Source: Burkholderiales bacterium
Lineage (GTDB): Bacteria; Pseudomonadota; Gammaproteobacteria; Burkholderiales; Burkholderiaceae_E
Direction: 5' to 3'
Assembly (NCBI GenBank): GCA_003577305.1
Contig: QEVL01000006.1
Coordinates: forward strand, 44,853-108,852
DNA length: 64,000 bases
This document shows, piece by piece, positions 18,194 through 26,792 of the stretch. The position numbers and the translations under genes were made by a program. Positions within the stretch are counted from its first letter, which is position 1. Each line of letters starts with the position of its first letter. Under the pieces are notes generated by a model. It was not told the origin of the DNA. It did no database searches and saw only the letters and a program-made list of their open reading frames with translations.

Positions 18194-19609
18194 TCAGCGC
18201 AGCAGCGCGACCGTGGCGGTCGGCTCGCGCTCTGCGTCGAACTTCACCGACAGCCCCTGTCGCTGGCAATCGCGCGCCAGGATTTCGCGCACCGAGCGCG
18301 CCTCGAAGAAACCCGGCTGGAAACGCACGCGAAGTCGCGCGTCGCGGTATTCGACGCTCGCCAACGAGTCGGTCCCCTGCGCGCCCAGCGCCAGCGCGAA
18401 GCGGGTGAGCAACGGGAGGAAGTCTTCCGGCCCCGGCTGCCCCGCTCGGGTGCGCAGGCCGGTGACTTCGCGCTGCATCTGCATCAGCGGCTCGATCACC
18501 AGCGGCGTGTTCGGAAAGGCCTGTCGGAAAGTGCGCTCGGTCTGCGCCTTCAGCGTGGCGCGCTCCTGCGCGAGCACGCCCCAGTGCAGGTTCAGCCCGA
18601 GCAGTGCGGCCGCGATGACGGCGCCGCCGAGGATCGACGCAGCGCGCCAGGCGCGCCAGTCGATGTCGGCGAACCACCGGCCGGCGGCCGTGCCGCGGCG
18701 CGCCGCCAGCAGATCGACCGGCGCGGGCTGCGGAAACGGCAACGCGCGGACGTCGGCATCGAAACCGGCGCGCGCAGCCGCCTTCAGCACCGGCGTCTGC
18801 CAGCTCGGGTCCTCGACGAACACCGCCAGCCGACGGCGCAATCGGGGCGGCTCGGAAGGCAGTTCGCGCGCCGCGAGCCCGGGCGCCGCCTCGCCGTCGG
18901 TCCCTGGCGGCCGGTCATCGACCGCGAGGGGCGCAAACGGGGTCGAAGCCGCGCCCGCGCTCGCCACGAGCGCCACGATCGCCTCGGCGCGCGCATCGGC
19001 ATCCGACGAGGCGCTCCAGCCGAGTCCGTCGAGCGCTCCGGTGCGCAGCGCCAGCCCGTCGTTCACGCAGGCGAGCGCAGTGCGGTCGGCGTCGGCGGGC
19101 AGCGCAAGCTGTGCCGGCCATGCACCCTGCACCGTGATGCCGCGTCGCTCGAACGCACCGACCACGAACTCGAGCCAGCCGCGATCGATCGCCGCCACGA
19201 GACGCCGCCCCTCGCCATCGACGCGCGGTCCCACCGCATAGGCGCACGACTGGGGATCCTGCAGCAGCATCTCCTCGACCACGTTGGGCAGCGCCTGCTG
19301 CAGCCGCGCACCCGAGAGCGCCGGCACCACGACCTGCAGCAGGTTGACGTCGCGGGCGTCGAAGACGAGCGTGGCCGTCTTCAGCGCCGGCAGCGCGTCG
19401 AGACTCACGCGAACGTAGCGGGCGGTGCTCGCGCTGCCGAACACCGTCACCGGCACGCCGCCCGGAGTCGCGGCGCCGCCGACCTTGTCGGACACTGCCA
19501 CAGGCAGCATCGCCAGCAGCACCGGTTCGGTGGCGAAGGCGCGCTCGCCGATCGCGCGCGGCGGCACCCAGACGATCGCCTGCCCCTTCCTCAGTACCTG
19601 TGCTGCCAT
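18194..19609 (-). CDS. gspL: Type II secretion protein GspL
   Basis: Bitopic inner-membrane protein of 471 residues that recruits GspE. It has a cytoplasmic actin-like domain (about residues 1-260), one membrane segment near residues 320-338 (ASILGGAVIAAALLGLNLHW) and a periplasmic domain to the C-terminus. Segments such as VVVPALSGARLQQALPNVVEE fit the GspL cytoplasmic fold. The ATG (MAAQVLRKGQ) is chosen because the upstream remainder of the frame lies inside gspK; this start overlaps the end of gspK by 19 bases. A long low-complexity stretch between the cytoplasmic domain and the membrane segment makes it longer than the E. coli protein (about 400). Confidence 0.9.
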   Translation of the reverse strand: MAAQVLRKGQAIVWVPPRAIGERAFATEPVLLAMLPVAVSDKVGGAATPGGVPVTVFGSASTARYVRVSLDALPALKTATLVFDARDVNLLQVVVPALSGARLQQALPNVVEEMLLQDPQSCAYAVGPRVDGEGRRLVAAIDRGWLEFVVGAFERRGITVQGAWPAQLALPADADRTALACVNDGLALRTGALDGLGWSASSDADARAEAIVALVASAGAASTPFAPLAVDDRPPGTDGEAAPGLAARELPSEPPRLRRRLAVFVEDPSWQTPVLKAAARAGFDADVRALPFPQPAPVDLLAARRGTAAGRWFADIDWRAWRAASILGGAVIAAALLGLNLHWGVLAQERATLKAQTERTFRQAFPNTPLVIEPLMQMQREVTGLRTRAGQPGPEDFLPLLTRFALALGAQGTDSLASVEYRDARLRVRFQPGFFEARSVREILARDCQRQGLSVKFDAEREPTATVALLR

Positions 19610-20577
19610 ATGAGTTCCACGCGGCCGGTGCCGCGGTAAAGGAGCGCTTCGCTCTGCGATTCGACCCGCCCGAAGCGTACCATCCCCCTCACGAGGAAGA
19701 AGTCCGAGCCGACGGACAGCAGGTTGGCCGGTAGCGTCGGCGAGCCGTCGAAGCGCGAGCGCGCCACGTCCAGGCTCGCGAAGAAGGTGCGCTGGCGCAC
19801 GCCCTCGACGAAGCGTCGCGCCGACTGCAGGTCGATCTCGTCGATCACGGCGGCCAGCACTTCGGGCGGGGCGGTGTTGACGTTGATCTTCGAGCCTTCG
19901 GTGACCACCTCGCCGGCGCCCACGCGCACCCGCTTCGGCAGGAAGACGACGAATGGCTCGAGCGCTGCGATGGTCGCCTCGTCGAAGCCGGGCACGCTGC
20001 GCAGGTCGGCGAGTTTGAGCAGCGGAAGCGCCGAGGCGGGTGCCCTGTGGCCCTGAACGAGCGGCGGATAGGCCTGCTGCAGTCGCATCTGCAGCAGGCC
20101 GGCCAGGCTCTCCGGGCGCCCGACGGTCGCCAGCAGGCGTTCGAACGCCTCGCGATGCACCGCCGACGGCAGTCCGTCGATCACCAGGTTGTTCAGGTTC
20201 ATGCGCGCCTGGGCATCGAACATCTGCCCGGCCAGCCGCGCCTTGCCGCCTTCGTCGCTGATGCGGGCGCCGCCGGTCACCGTCTCGTCGAGGACGGTGT
20301 CGGCCACCGGCGTCGCCCACAGCTCGCCCAGGTGATCGACCGCCCCGGTCGTGCTGCGGTCGACGCGCAGCACCACCGACGCCCAGTCGAGCACCGCGGT
20401 CTCGATCCAGCGCATCTGCGCGAGCGCCAGCCGGTTTTCCACCGAGCGAACCGTGACGTGTTCGCGCCAGAACAGGCCGCTCACGATGAGCGTCGCCAGC
20501 GTGATCAGCAGCAGCACGCTGATGATCGCCACGCCGCGCTGTGCGGCGCTCCGTCCGGGGTGCACGGCACGGCGCAT
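19591..20577 (-). CDS. gspK: Type II secretion minor pseudopilin GspK
   Basis: Tip pseudopilin of 328 residues, which is the normal length. The prepilin leader is MRRAVHPGRSAAQRG, with peptidase cleavage expected after that Gly, followed by the hydrophobic helix VAIISVLLLITLATLIVSG. GspK typically lacks Glu at +5 of the mature protein, as here. The large globular domain contains the GspK signature DAQARMNLNNLV and a helix-hairpin-helix-like segment KINVNTAPPEVLAAVIDEI. It forms the GspI-J-K complex that initiates the pseudopilus. It starts two bases after the gspJ stop, and its end overlaps gspL. Confidence 0.93.
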   Translation of the reverse strand: MRRAVHPGRSAAQRGVAIISVLLLITLATLIVSGLFWREHVTVRSVENRLALAQMRWIETAVLDWASVVLRVDRSTTGAVDHLGELWATPVADTVLDETVTGGARISDEGGKARLAGQMFDAQARMNLNNLVIDGLPSAVHREAFERLLATVGRPESLAGLLQMRLQQAYPPLVQGHRAPASALPLLKLADLRSVPGFDEATIAALEPFVVFLPKRVRVGAGEVVTEGSKINVNTAPPEVLAAVIDEIDLQSARRFVEGVRQRTFFASLDVARSRFDGSPTLPANLLSVGSDFFLVRGMVRFGRVESQSEALLYRGTGRVELIWQHRY

Positions 20578-20579
20578 GA

Positions 20580-21248
20580 TCAATCGGCCACCGCGAAGAC
20601 GCGGGCGATGCGCTCGCCGCGGCTCACCAGGACCACCTCGACGCCGGTGACTTGCGGTATCGCAGGCCTGGCCGTGCCGGCTGCGGCGGCCGGAATCGCC
20701 GACGCCTGCGCGGCCGCCGCCAGCAGCGGCGCGAGCGAAGCAGCCGGCAGCCAGCCGCGACCGTCGAGCCAGCCGCGGAAATCCACCGACTGCACCTCGC
20801 GCAGGATCGGTTGCCAGGTGAACGGCGCGACCGGCACCTGCTGCGTGCCGTCCGGCGACGGCGCAGCCCACGCGCTGAAGCCGCGCTCGAACACGCCGTC
20901 GCGCAGCCGGTAGATCACCCGCTGCACCTGCACCGCGTCCGAGCCGCGAGTCTCGCGCAGCAGCGCGAGCGAAGAGGGATCGTCGTCGGTGGCCAACGAG
21001 AATGCGATCGACGGTTCGGGGAGCCCGAGCAGGCGGATCGGCCAGGAACGGCGCAGGTCTTCCTCGATCTGCGTCATCGCGACGGTGAGCGAGCGCAGCT
21101 CGTCGGAAGCCGAGACGATGCGGTCGCGTCCGCGCAGCACCGAATCCATGCCGCGCCAGCTGAGCACCGCCAGCACCGACAGCAGCGCCACCGCCACCAG
21201 CAGTTCGAGCAGCGTGAAGCCGTGCGCGGCGCGCCGGCGCGCTCTCAA
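20580..21248 (-). CDS. gspJ: Type II secretion minor pseudopilin GspJ
   Basis: Minor pseudopilin of 222 residues. The prepilin motif is HGFTLLELLVAVALLSVLA with cleavage after Gly and Glu at +5. Downstream, LRRSWPIRLLG and VQVQRVIYRLRDGVFER are typical of GspJ. No ATG lies near the leader; the TTG at 21246-21248 overlaps the gspI stop (TTGA) and gives a normal short leader MRARRRAAHG, so it is the preferred start. The C-terminal region has an alanine-rich insert (about residues 170-195). The protein sits in the tip complex with GspI and GspK. Confidence 0.9.
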   Translation of the reverse strand: MRARRRAAHGFTLLELLVAVALLSVLAVLSWRGMDSVLRGRDRIVSASDELRSLTVAMTQIEEDLRRSWPIRLLGLPEPSIAFSLATDDDPSSLALLRETRGSDAVQVQRVIYRLRDGVFERGFSAWAAPSPDGTQQVPVAPFTWQPILREVQSVDFRGWLDGRGWLPAASLAPLLAAAAQASAIPAAAAGTARPAIPQVTGVEVVLVSRGERIARVFAVAD

Positions 21249-21607
21249 GGCAACCTCGTTGAGAATCCGACCAGCCGCGCGAGCCGGAAGGAACCATCCT
21301 CCGCGAACACGCTGACCTCCACGCGGCGGAACAGCGGATTCGGCGTCTGGATCACGTCTTCGCGACACGCGAGCACCACGTTCGCCTGGCTGCAGTCGTA
21401 CTGGCGGCGGCCGAGGTTCGGCCACTCGTGCGCGATGCGGATCTGCGCCAGGCGGTTCTCGGCGCTCCACTGCGCAAGCGTGCGGGTGCGCAGGTCGGCA
21501 CTGTTCACCGCGAGCGAGGCCGTCGCCTGGATCGCCGCCATCAGCGCGACCGCCGCGATCGTCATCGCGACCAGCACTTCGATCAGCGTGAAGCCGCGGC
21601 TACGCAT
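21245..21607 (-). CDS. gspI: Type II secretion minor pseudopilin GspI
   Basis: Minor pseudopilin of 120 residues with a very short leader MRSRG followed by FTLIEVLVAMTIAAVALMAA: cleavage after Gly, Glu at +5. The body contains the typical AEWRLAQ-like segment here reading WSAENRLAQIRIAHEWP, and VSVFAEDGSFRLARLVGF at the end. The start ATG overlaps the gspH stop by one base, and its TGA overlaps the gspJ TTG. It nucleates the tip complex with GspJ and GspK. Length fits the family (about 120). Confidence 0.93.
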   Translation of the reverse strand: MRSRGFTLIEVLVAMTIAAVALMAAIQATASLAVNSADLRTRTLAQWSAENRLAQIRIAHEWPNLGRRQYDCSQANVVLACREDVIQTPNPLFRRVEVSVFAEDGSFRLARLVGFSTRLP

Positions 21608-22074
21608 CAGCGAACCTCGAAGGCACCCAGGCCGTTGGCCGCGATCGCCGCGTGCAGATCGCGGCGCGTGAGGTGCAGCACGAACGGCGTGTCGACCTGG
21701 TCGCGGCCGAACTCGATCTCGCGCCGGCCGTCGGCGCGCTCGACGCTCAGCCGCGTGGGTTCGTCCCAGCTGCGTTCGCGCAGGTCGCGGTCGTCGAGCA
21801 GCGGCTGCCAGCGGCGCTCGCGCCAGACGAAGAATCCATAGCGCTCGTCGTCGGCCTCGAAGCGGATCGGCGCACCGCGCACCTGCGCCTCCTCGCGCGC
21901 GAGCACCAGCAGTTGCGCGAGCCGCTCGGCCTCGAAGTGCAGTCCGCGATCGAAACCGCCGATCGACAGCGACGCGATGCCGATCAGCACGCCGGCGATC
22001 ACCATCGCCACCAGCAGTTCGAGCAGCGTGAAGCCGGTCTGGCGCAGCCGTGCACCCAAGGCCGGGCCCTTCAC
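21607..22074 (-). CDS. gspH: Type II secretion minor pseudopilin GspH
   Basis: Minor pseudopilin of 155 residues. The leader ends RLRQTG and is followed by FTLLELLVAMVIAGVLIGIA, with Glu at +5. The segment LAQLLVLAREEAQVRGAPIRFEAD is the conserved GspH helix and strand region. The GTG at 22072-22074 is the start; 43 bases separate it from the gspG stop. GspH links the tip complex to the GspG shaft. The length is slightly below the family mean of about 165. Confidence 0.92.
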   Translation of the reverse strand: MKGPALGARLRQTGFTLLELLVAMVIAGVLIGIASLSIGGFDRGLHFEAERLAQLLVLAREEAQVRGAPIRFEADDERYGFFVWRERRWQPLLDDRDLRERSWDEPTRLSVERADGRREIEFGRDQVDTPFVLHLTRRDLHAAIAANGLGAFEVR

Positions 22075-22117
22075 CTGTTGCCTCTCGTTGCGCGCCTGCT
22101 CCGGACAGCGCAGACGG

Positions 22118-22570
22118 CTACCGGTTCAGCGACCAGTTGCCGATGTCGGCGGCCACGCCCTCGCCGCCGGGCTGGCCGTCGGCGCCCAGGCTGAAGACGT
22201 CGATTTCTCCGCGCACGCCGGGATTCAGGTACTGGTACGGCTTGCCCCAGGGATCGACCGGAGCCTGTTTCAGGTAGGCCTTCCAGTTGGGCGGAAGCGG
22301 CTCGACGGCCGGGCGCTGCGCGAGCGCGGCCAGGCCCTGATCGGTGGTCGGGTAGCGCTGGTTGTCGAGCCGGTAGAGGTCGAGAGCCTGCAGGATCTGC
22401 GCGATCTCGGTCTGCGCCGCCTTCACGCGCGCCTCGTCCGGCTTGCTCATGATGCGCGGCACCGCGATCGCGGCCAGCACGCCGAGGATCACGATGACCA
22501 CCATGATCTCGATCAGCGTGAAGCCGCGCTCGCGCGCATGCGACTTCCGTCGGGCCGTCGGACCGTGCAT
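22118..22570 (-). CDS. gspG: Type II secretion major pseudopilin GspG
   Basis: Major pseudopilin of 150 residues. The leader MHGPTARRKSHARERG is followed by FTLIEIMVVIVILGVLAAIA with Glu at +5. Conserved features include VPRIMSKPDEARVKAAQTEI, LDLYRLDNQRYPTTDQGLAAL and the calcium-site region DPWGKPYQYLNPG...DVFSLGADGQPGGEG. AGGAG lies eight bases before the ATG. It is the first gene of the minus-strand gsp run and is divergent from gspC. A larger open frame extends upstream of this ATG but covers gspC in antisense. Confidence 0.96.
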   Translation of the reverse strand: MHGPTARRKSHARERGFTLIEIMVVIVILGVLAAIAVPRIMSKPDEARVKAAQTEIAQILQALDLYRLDNQRYPTTDQGLAALAQRPAVEPLPPNWKAYLKQAPVDPWGKPYQYLNPGVRGEIDVFSLGADGQPGGEGVAADIGNWSLNR

Positions 22571-22645
22571 CGATGCTCCTGAAAGTGCCACCACGACTCG
22601 GGCTATCATACCAGTGCATTTTCCGCACCTTCCCCACCGACCGAC
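22571..22645. promoter_or_regulatory. Divergent promoter region between gspG and gspC
   Basis: The 75 bases between the two start codons must serve both directions. On the minus strand TGGTATGAT (22615-22623) reads as an extended -10 (TGn plus TATGAT) for gspG. On the plus strand TATCAT at 22614-22619 is a possible -10 for gspC, so the two candidate elements lie on top of each other and the two promoters may compete. Clear -35 hexamers are not seen. Assigned by eye only. Confidence 0.35.
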
Positions 22646-23392
22646 ATGCGCTTCAAACGAACGGTTGCCGCACGCCGATGGGCGCCGGCCGCGGCGTCGC
22701 TCGCGATGTTCGCCCTGCTGTGCGCGACGATCGCCTACTGGGCGCTGCAGTTGCTCGCTCCCGCGGTTCCGATCGCGCCGGCGGGCTCGCTGGCCGGGGC
22801 GGGCGACGCGGCCGACCCGGTTTCGGCCGGACGGCTGTTCGGCCTGCCGAGCGGTAGCGGCAGCGCGCAGGCGCCGGTCGCGCCGTCGAGCATCCAGGTG
22901 CTCGGCGTCGCCGCCAGCGAACTGCGCGGCAGCGCAGTGCTGTCGGTCGACGGCAAGCCGGCGCGCGCGTTCATGGTCGGCGACGCGGTGAGCGCCGCAG
23001 CGAAGCTGGTCGAGGTGCGCCCCGGCGCAGTCGTCATCGAGCGCAATGGCGCGCGGGTCGAACTGCCGGCGCCACAGCGGCCGTCGGTCGCCACGCTCTG
23101 GGCCGGCCCGGCGCGTTCCGGCGAAGCCCCCACCGCCACGGCCCCGCCGGCGCGTGTCGTGCCGCCACCGCCGACACCACCCGCCGCTGCCGCAGCCGGC
23201 GCCGCGCCGTCGCCACCGGCGCCGCTCGACCTGCGCACCCCGGGGCCAGCGGCAGCCGCGCCTGCCGCTGCATCCGCGCAGCCTGACGAAGCGGACGCGC
23301 CCGCCGCTGCAGCCGCCGCGCCTGCACCACCGCCCGCCGCAACGCCGCAGCATCAGTCGCCGCCGGCCGCCGCGCCCGGCGAAGCGCAGTAG
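22646..23392 (+). CDS. gspC: Type II secretion protein GspC
   Basis: Bitopic inner-membrane protein of 248 residues that links the platform to the GspD secretin. One membrane segment (about residues 17-38) is followed by a linker and the homology region, recognisable in [37 protein letters not shown] and [13 protein letters not shown] (about residues 70-145). Instead of the PDZ or coiled-coil module of classical GspC the C-terminal hundred residues are a proline/alanine tail with almost no other content. It is the only gsp gene on the plus strand and faces away from gspG. The GspC call rests on the homology region and position. Confidence 0.85.
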   Translation: MRFKRTVAARRWAPAAASLAMFALLCATIAYWALQLLAPAVPIAPAGSLAGAGDAADPVSAGRLFGLPSGSGSAQAPVAPSSIQVLGVAASELRGSAVLSVDGKPARAFMVGDAVSAAAKLVEVRPGAVVIERNGARVELPAPQRPSVATLWAGPARSGEAPTATAPPARVVPPPPTPPAAAAAGAAPSPPAPLDLRTPGPAAAAPAAASAQPDEADAPAAAAAAPAPPPAATPQHQSPPAAAPGEAQ

Positions 23393-23423
23393 GCGCAGCG
23401 GCGAATCCGGTCCGCAAGGCGCC

Positions 23424-24218
23424 ATGAGGCAGTATCTCGATCTCCTCGAACGCATCCTGCGCGAAGGCGTCGATCGGCCCGATCGCACCGGCACCGGCAC
23501 GCGCGCCGTCTTCGGGCACCAGATGCGCTTCGACCTGGCCGACGGCTTTCCGCTGGTCACCACGAAGAAGCTGCACCTTCGCTCGATCGTCTACGAGTTG
23601 CTCTGGTTCCTGAAGGGCGACACCAACGTCGGCTACCTGCGCGAGAACCGCGTCAGCATCTGGGACGAATGGGCCGACGCCGACGGCAACCTCGGCCCCG
23701 TCTATGGCAAGCAGTGGCGCGACTGGATCACCGCCGACGGCCGCCACGTCGACCAGATCGCCGAACTCGTTCGCCAGATCAGGCACGACCCGTGGTCGCG
23801 GCGCCAGATCGTCAGTGCCTGGAACGTGGGCGACCTGCCGGCGATGAAGCTCGCGCCCTGCCATTGCCTGTTCCAGACCGCGGTGATCGGCGGCCGGCTG
23901 CATCTGCAGCTGTATCAGCGCTCGTGCGACGTCTTCCTCGGCGTGCCGTTCAACATCGCGAGCTACGCGCTGCTGCTGGCGATGCTCGCGCACCAGTGCG
24001 GGCTCGAGCCCGGCGACTTCGTCTGGACCGGCGGCGACGTGCACCTCTACAGCAACCATCTCGAGCAGGCGCGGCTGCAGCTCGGTCGCGAACCGATGGC
24101 CCTGCCACGTCTCGAATTCACGCGCAAGCCTGCGTCGATCGACGGGTACGAATACGACGACATCCGCATCGTCGGCTACCAGGCGCATCCGCACATCGCG
24201 GCGCCGGTCGCGGTGTAG
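23424..24218 (+). CDS. thyA: Thymidylate synthase
   Basis: Cytosolic homodimeric enzyme converting dUMP and methylene-tetrahydrofolate to dTMP and dihydrofolate. The 264-residue product has exactly the length of E. coli ThyA. It begins [16 protein letters not shown], then [19 protein letters not shown] and [22 protein letters not shown]. The active-site region reads [14 protein letters not shown], where the first Cys is the nucleophile, and dUMP-binding residues are in [21 protein letters not shown]. The ATG at 23424 is chosen from match to the family start; 31 bases separate it from gspC. The folA gene that recycles its product is at 50.4 kb. Confidence 0.97.
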   Translation: MRQYLDLLERILREGVDRPDRTGTGTRAVFGHQMRFDLADGFPLVTTKKLHLRSIVYELLWFLKGDTNVGYLRENRVSIWDEWADADGNLGPVYGKQWRDWITADGRHVDQIAELVRQIRHDPWSRRQIVSAWNVGDLPAMKLAPCHCLFQTAVIGGRLHLQLYQRSCDVFLGVPFNIASYALLLAMLAHQCGLEPGDFVWTGGDVHLYSNHLEQARLQLGREPMALPRLEFTRKPASIDGYEYDDIRIVGYQAHPHIAAPVAV

Positions 24219-24236
24219 CGGGTCGTCGCGCTGCGC

Positions 24237-24788
24237 TCAGCGCCCCCCGCGAGCCACCTCGCCGCGACCGCGCGGGGCCGGCTGCCCGCCAGCCGCCTCG
24301 CGCGCGCCGCGCCGCGGCGCCGGTTGTGCTGCCGCGGGCGCGTCGCCCGGGGCTGCTGCCACGGGGCTGGCCGGCCTGCCCTGCTGGCGCTCGATCAGCC
24401 GCAGCATCGTCGCCAGCGTGATCGAACTCAGCGTCGCCTTGGCGATCTCGTCGATTTCCGAGAGCACCGCGCCCAGCGCCATGCCCACCGGCGTCGCATC
24501 GCTCGGCTCGCGCCGCTCGTTCGGCCCAGGGGCGAGTTCCTCGAACAGGCGAATCACGTCCATCAGCGTGATGCGCCGCGCGTTGCCGGCGAACCGATAG
24601 CCGCCGCCCACGCCGCGCACCGATTCGACGATGCCGCTGCGCGCGAGTTCGGAGAGCACCTTCGCGAGGTGATGCGGCGACACGCCGTACCTGGCCGCGA
24701 TCTCGGCTGCCGGTATGTGGCGGGTCGGGTCGATCGCGAACTCGAGCACGCTGTAGAGCGCGAGCGAAGTGTTCTTCTGCAACCTCAT
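24237..24788 (-). CDS. badM: Rrf2-family regulator, BadM-like
   Basis: Winged-helix Rrf2 regulator of 183 residues. The start MRLQKNTSLALYSVLEFAID and helix-turn-helix AAEIAARYGVSPHHLAKVLSELARSGIV, followed by the wing VRGVGGGYRFAG, are typical. It contains no cysteine at all, so it cannot carry the three-Cys Fe-S cluster of IscR or NsrR. The C-terminal 45 residues are a Pro/Ala/Arg-rich tail. Rhodopseudomonas palustris BadM is an Rrf2 repressor of benzoyl-CoA reductase genes and sits beside badL; here the gene is likewise paired with a GNAT gene and placed at the head of a benzoyl-CoA locus. The palindromes at 25381, 33739 and 44873 are its candidate operators. The BadM name is inference from family and context. 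Confidence 0.75.
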   Translation of the reverse strand: MRLQKNTSLALYSVLEFAIDPTRHIPAAEIAARYGVSPHHLAKVLSELARSGIVESVRGVGGGYRFAGNARRITLMDVIRLFEELAPGPNERREPSDATPVGMALGAVLSEIDEIAKATLSSITLATMLRLIERQQGRPASPVAAAPGDAPAAAQPAPRRGAREAAGGQPAPRGRGEVARGGR

Positions 24789-24803
24789 CGAGCACGCTCG
24801 CGA

Positions 24804-25340
24804 TCAGCCATCGAGGTCCATCTCCAGTGGGATGAAAGGGCCGGTCATCATGCCCTGACTGCGGAAGAACGAGAGGATCAGCGTGTTGTCGCGTGCCAGC
24901 ATCGTGCGCAGCTTGCGCACCCCCGAACGGCGGAACCCGGCGCGCAGCGCGCCGAGCATTCGCGTGGCGACGCCCGCGAGCCGGAACTCGGGCGCCACGT
25001 CGATCGCGAACACCCAGCCGCACGGCGGCGCGCCGAATTCCCAGTCGCGCACCTCGCCGATGATGAAGCCGGCGACGCGGCCGTCGACCTCGGCCACCAG
25101 GAACTGCCGCTCGGGGCCGCCGCCGTCTCCATAGCGGCGGAACACCGACAGCCAGTACGCGCGCTTCTCGACCCCGGTCACGCCGGCGTCGATCGCTATC
25201 ACCTGGTCGAGATCCTGGCGCCGCACCGCGCGGACCGTCACCTCGCCGGGCCGGGCGGCAGGCGCGCGTCGCGCAGCGAGCGCCGGGCGCTTGCGCGCCC
25301 GGGTGTTGCCTGTGTCCGCGCGTGTGGTTACCCTCGTCAT
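24804..25340 (-). CDS. badL: GNAT acetyltransferase, BadL-like
   Basis: GCN5-related N-acetyltransferase of 178 residues preceded by a basic, Ala/Arg-rich leader (residues 1-33). The GNAT fold starts at VTVRAVRRQDLDQVIAIDAG, and the acetyl-CoA loop region reads IDVAPEFRLAGVATRMLGAL, a variant of the R/Q-x-x-G-x-G/A motif. It is transcribed just ahead of the Rrf2 regulator (15 bases between them), the same pairing as badL-badM in R. palustris. BadL there is a probable acetyltransferase of undetermined substrate. Its N-terminal half resembles both halves of the tandem GNAT protein at 34.3 kb, indicating paralogy. A role in lysine acetylation of acyl-CoA ligases is possible but unproven here. 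Confidence 0.75.
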   Translation of the reverse strand: MTRVTTRADTGNTRARKRPALAARRAPAARPGEVTVRAVRRQDLDQVIAIDAGVTGVEKRAYWLSVFRRYGDGGGPERQFLVAEVDGRVAGFIIGEVRDWEFGAPPCGWVFAIDVAPEFRLAGVATRMLGALRAGFRRSGVRKLRTMLARDNTLILSFFRSQGMMTGPFIPLEMDLDG

Positions 25341-25355
25341 CGGTACCCCGAAAGG

Positions 25356-25369
25356 CTGATGCAGATCAA
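25356..25369 (+). promoter_or_regulatory. FNR/Anr-type box upstream of livK
   Basis: CTGATGCAGATCAA matches the FNR-family consensus TTGAT-N4-ATCAA with one mismatch. A -10-like CAGAAT at 25392-25397 begins 22 bases after the box, which is the class II activator geometry (box centre at about -41.5). It therefore most likely activates the transport operon to the right under anoxia; it lies too close to the badL start to act the same way leftward. Confidence 0.65.
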
Positions 25370-25380
25370 GTGAATACCCG

Positions 25381-25398
25381 CATTCCGGTACCAGAATA
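25381..25398. promoter_or_regulatory. Palindromic operator, candidate BadM site 1
   Basis: CATTCCGGTACCAGAATA is an imperfect palindrome around a central GGTACC, with arms ATTC and GAAT. It covers the presumed -10 of the livK promoter (25392-25397), where a repressor would block transcription. It resembles the sites at 33739 and 44873 (shared pattern TATTc-N8-gAATA). Binding by the adjacent Rrf2 protein is inference. Confidence 0.55.
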
Positions 25399-25593
25399 GG
25401 GGTTAACGGACACAGTGTAAACGCCCTTGCGGCGAGCGCGCTGTTCGTTGCCCCCAGGAGACACCACCGGTCGGCCCGATACTTGCAGCCGCCCGGCGGT
25501 ACGACCGCCCCGTCTCGCGCCGAGCGCGCGGCTGGGCGAACCCGGCAGGCCGCACCGTGGCCTTGTCGTCGCAGACAAGAAGAGGAGATTCGG

Positions 25594-26763
25594 ATGAATT
25601 TCGTTGCAAGTGCCCGAAGCGCGATTCGCCTGGCCGGTACCTTCGCCGCGGCCGCGCTGATCGGAACCGGAACAGCCGCGGCTCAGGAGCCCATCAAGAT
25701 CGGGGCATTCCTCGCGGTCACCGGCCCTGCCTCCTTCCTCGGAGACCCGGAACAGAAGACACTCGACATGTACGTCGAGCGCATCAACGCGGCCGGCGGC
25801 GTCAACGGGCGCAAGCTGCAACTCATCTCCTACGACGCCGCCGGCGACGCCGAGAAGGCGCGCACCTTCACCAAGCGGCTGATCGAGCAGGACAAGGTCG
25901 ACCTCATCATCGGCGGCACCAGCACCGGCGAGACCATGGCCGCGGTGCCGCTGGTCGAGCAGGCGCAGATCCCGTTCATCTCGATGGCGGGCGCGGTGGT
26001 CATCATCGAGCCGGTGAAGAAGTGGGTGTTCAAGACGCCGCACACCGACCGCATGGCCTGCGAGAAGATCTTCACCGACATGAACGAGCGCAAGCTGAGC
26101 AAGCTCGCGCTGATCACCGGCCCCGGCGGTTTCGACAAGTCGCTGCGCGCCCAGTGCATCCAGGTGGCGCCCAAGTACGGCATCGAGATCGTCGCCGACG
26201 AAAGCTACGGTGCAGCCGACACCGACATGACCGCGCAGCTCACCAAGATCAAGGGCACGCCCGGCGTGCAGGCGGTGATGAACTGCGGCTTCGGCCAGGG
26301 TCCGGCAGTGGTCACGAAGAACTACCGTCAGCTCGGCCTCACCCAGCCCTTCTACCAGTCGCACGGGGTGGCCTCCAAGGAGTTCATCAAGCTCTCCGGC
26401 GGAGCGGCCGAGGGTGTGCGCCTGCCCGCCGCCGCGCTGCTCGTGGCCGACATCCTGCCCGACAACGATCCGCAGAAACCGGTCGTGGTCTCCTACACCA
26501 AGGAGTACACCGCGCGCTACAAGTCCGACGTCTCCACCTTCGGCGGCCACGCCTACGATGCGCTGATGATCGCGGTCGAGGCCATCAAGCGTGCCGGCAG
26601 CACCGACAAGGCCAAGGTGCGCGACGAGATCGAGAAGACCAAGGGCCTGATGGGCACCGGCGGGCTGTTCAACATGTCGCCCACCGACCACATGGGGCTC
26701 GACCTCACCGCTTTCCGGATGCTCGAGGTGCGCAACGGCGACTGGACGCTCGTCAAGAACTGA
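25594..26763 (+). CDS. Aromatic-acid ABC transporter substrate-binding protein (LivK type)
   Basis: Periplasmic binding protein of the branched-chain amino acid (HAAT) type, 389 residues. A Sec signal peptide (MNFVASARSAIRLAGTFAAA and on) ends near TAAAQ, and the mature protein starts EPIKIGAFLAVTGPASFLGD, typical of Peripla_BP_6 proteins. AGAGGAGA at 25581-25588 supports the ATG at 25594. It is the first gene of a five-gene livKHMGF unit next to anaerobic benzoate genes; transporters of this kind beside such loci are thought to import benzoate or related aromatic acids. The ligand is inferred from context. Expression is probably anaerobic through the FNR box and BadM-like palindrome upstream. 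Confidence 0.88.
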   Translation: MNFVASARSAIRLAGTFAAAALIGTGTAAAQEPIKIGAFLAVTGPASFLGDPEQKTLDMYVERINAAGGVNGRKLQLISYDAAGDAEKARTFTKRLIEQDKVDLIIGGTSTGETMAAVPLVEQAQIPFISMAGAVVIIEPVKKWVFKTPHTDRMACEKIFTDMNERKLSKLALITGPGGFDKSLRAQCIQVAPKYGIEIVADESYGAADTDMTAQLTKIKGTPGVQAVMNCGFGQGPAVVTKNYRQLGLTQPFYQSHGVASKEFIKLSGGAAEGVRLPAAALLVADILPDNDPQKPVVVSYTKEYTARYKSDVSTFGGHAYDALMIAVEAIKRAGSTDKAKVRDEIEKTKGLMGTGGLFNMSPTDHMGLDLTAFRMLEVRNGDWTLVKN

Positions 26764-26792
26764 CGGCAGGGGCCGCCGGGCGAGGTACAGCG

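Noticed and set aside
25342..25347. Extra GGTACC next to the badL start as a fourth BadM-like site
   Set aside because: The flanking arms do not match TATTC/GAATA; GGTACC alone occurs several times inside genes.
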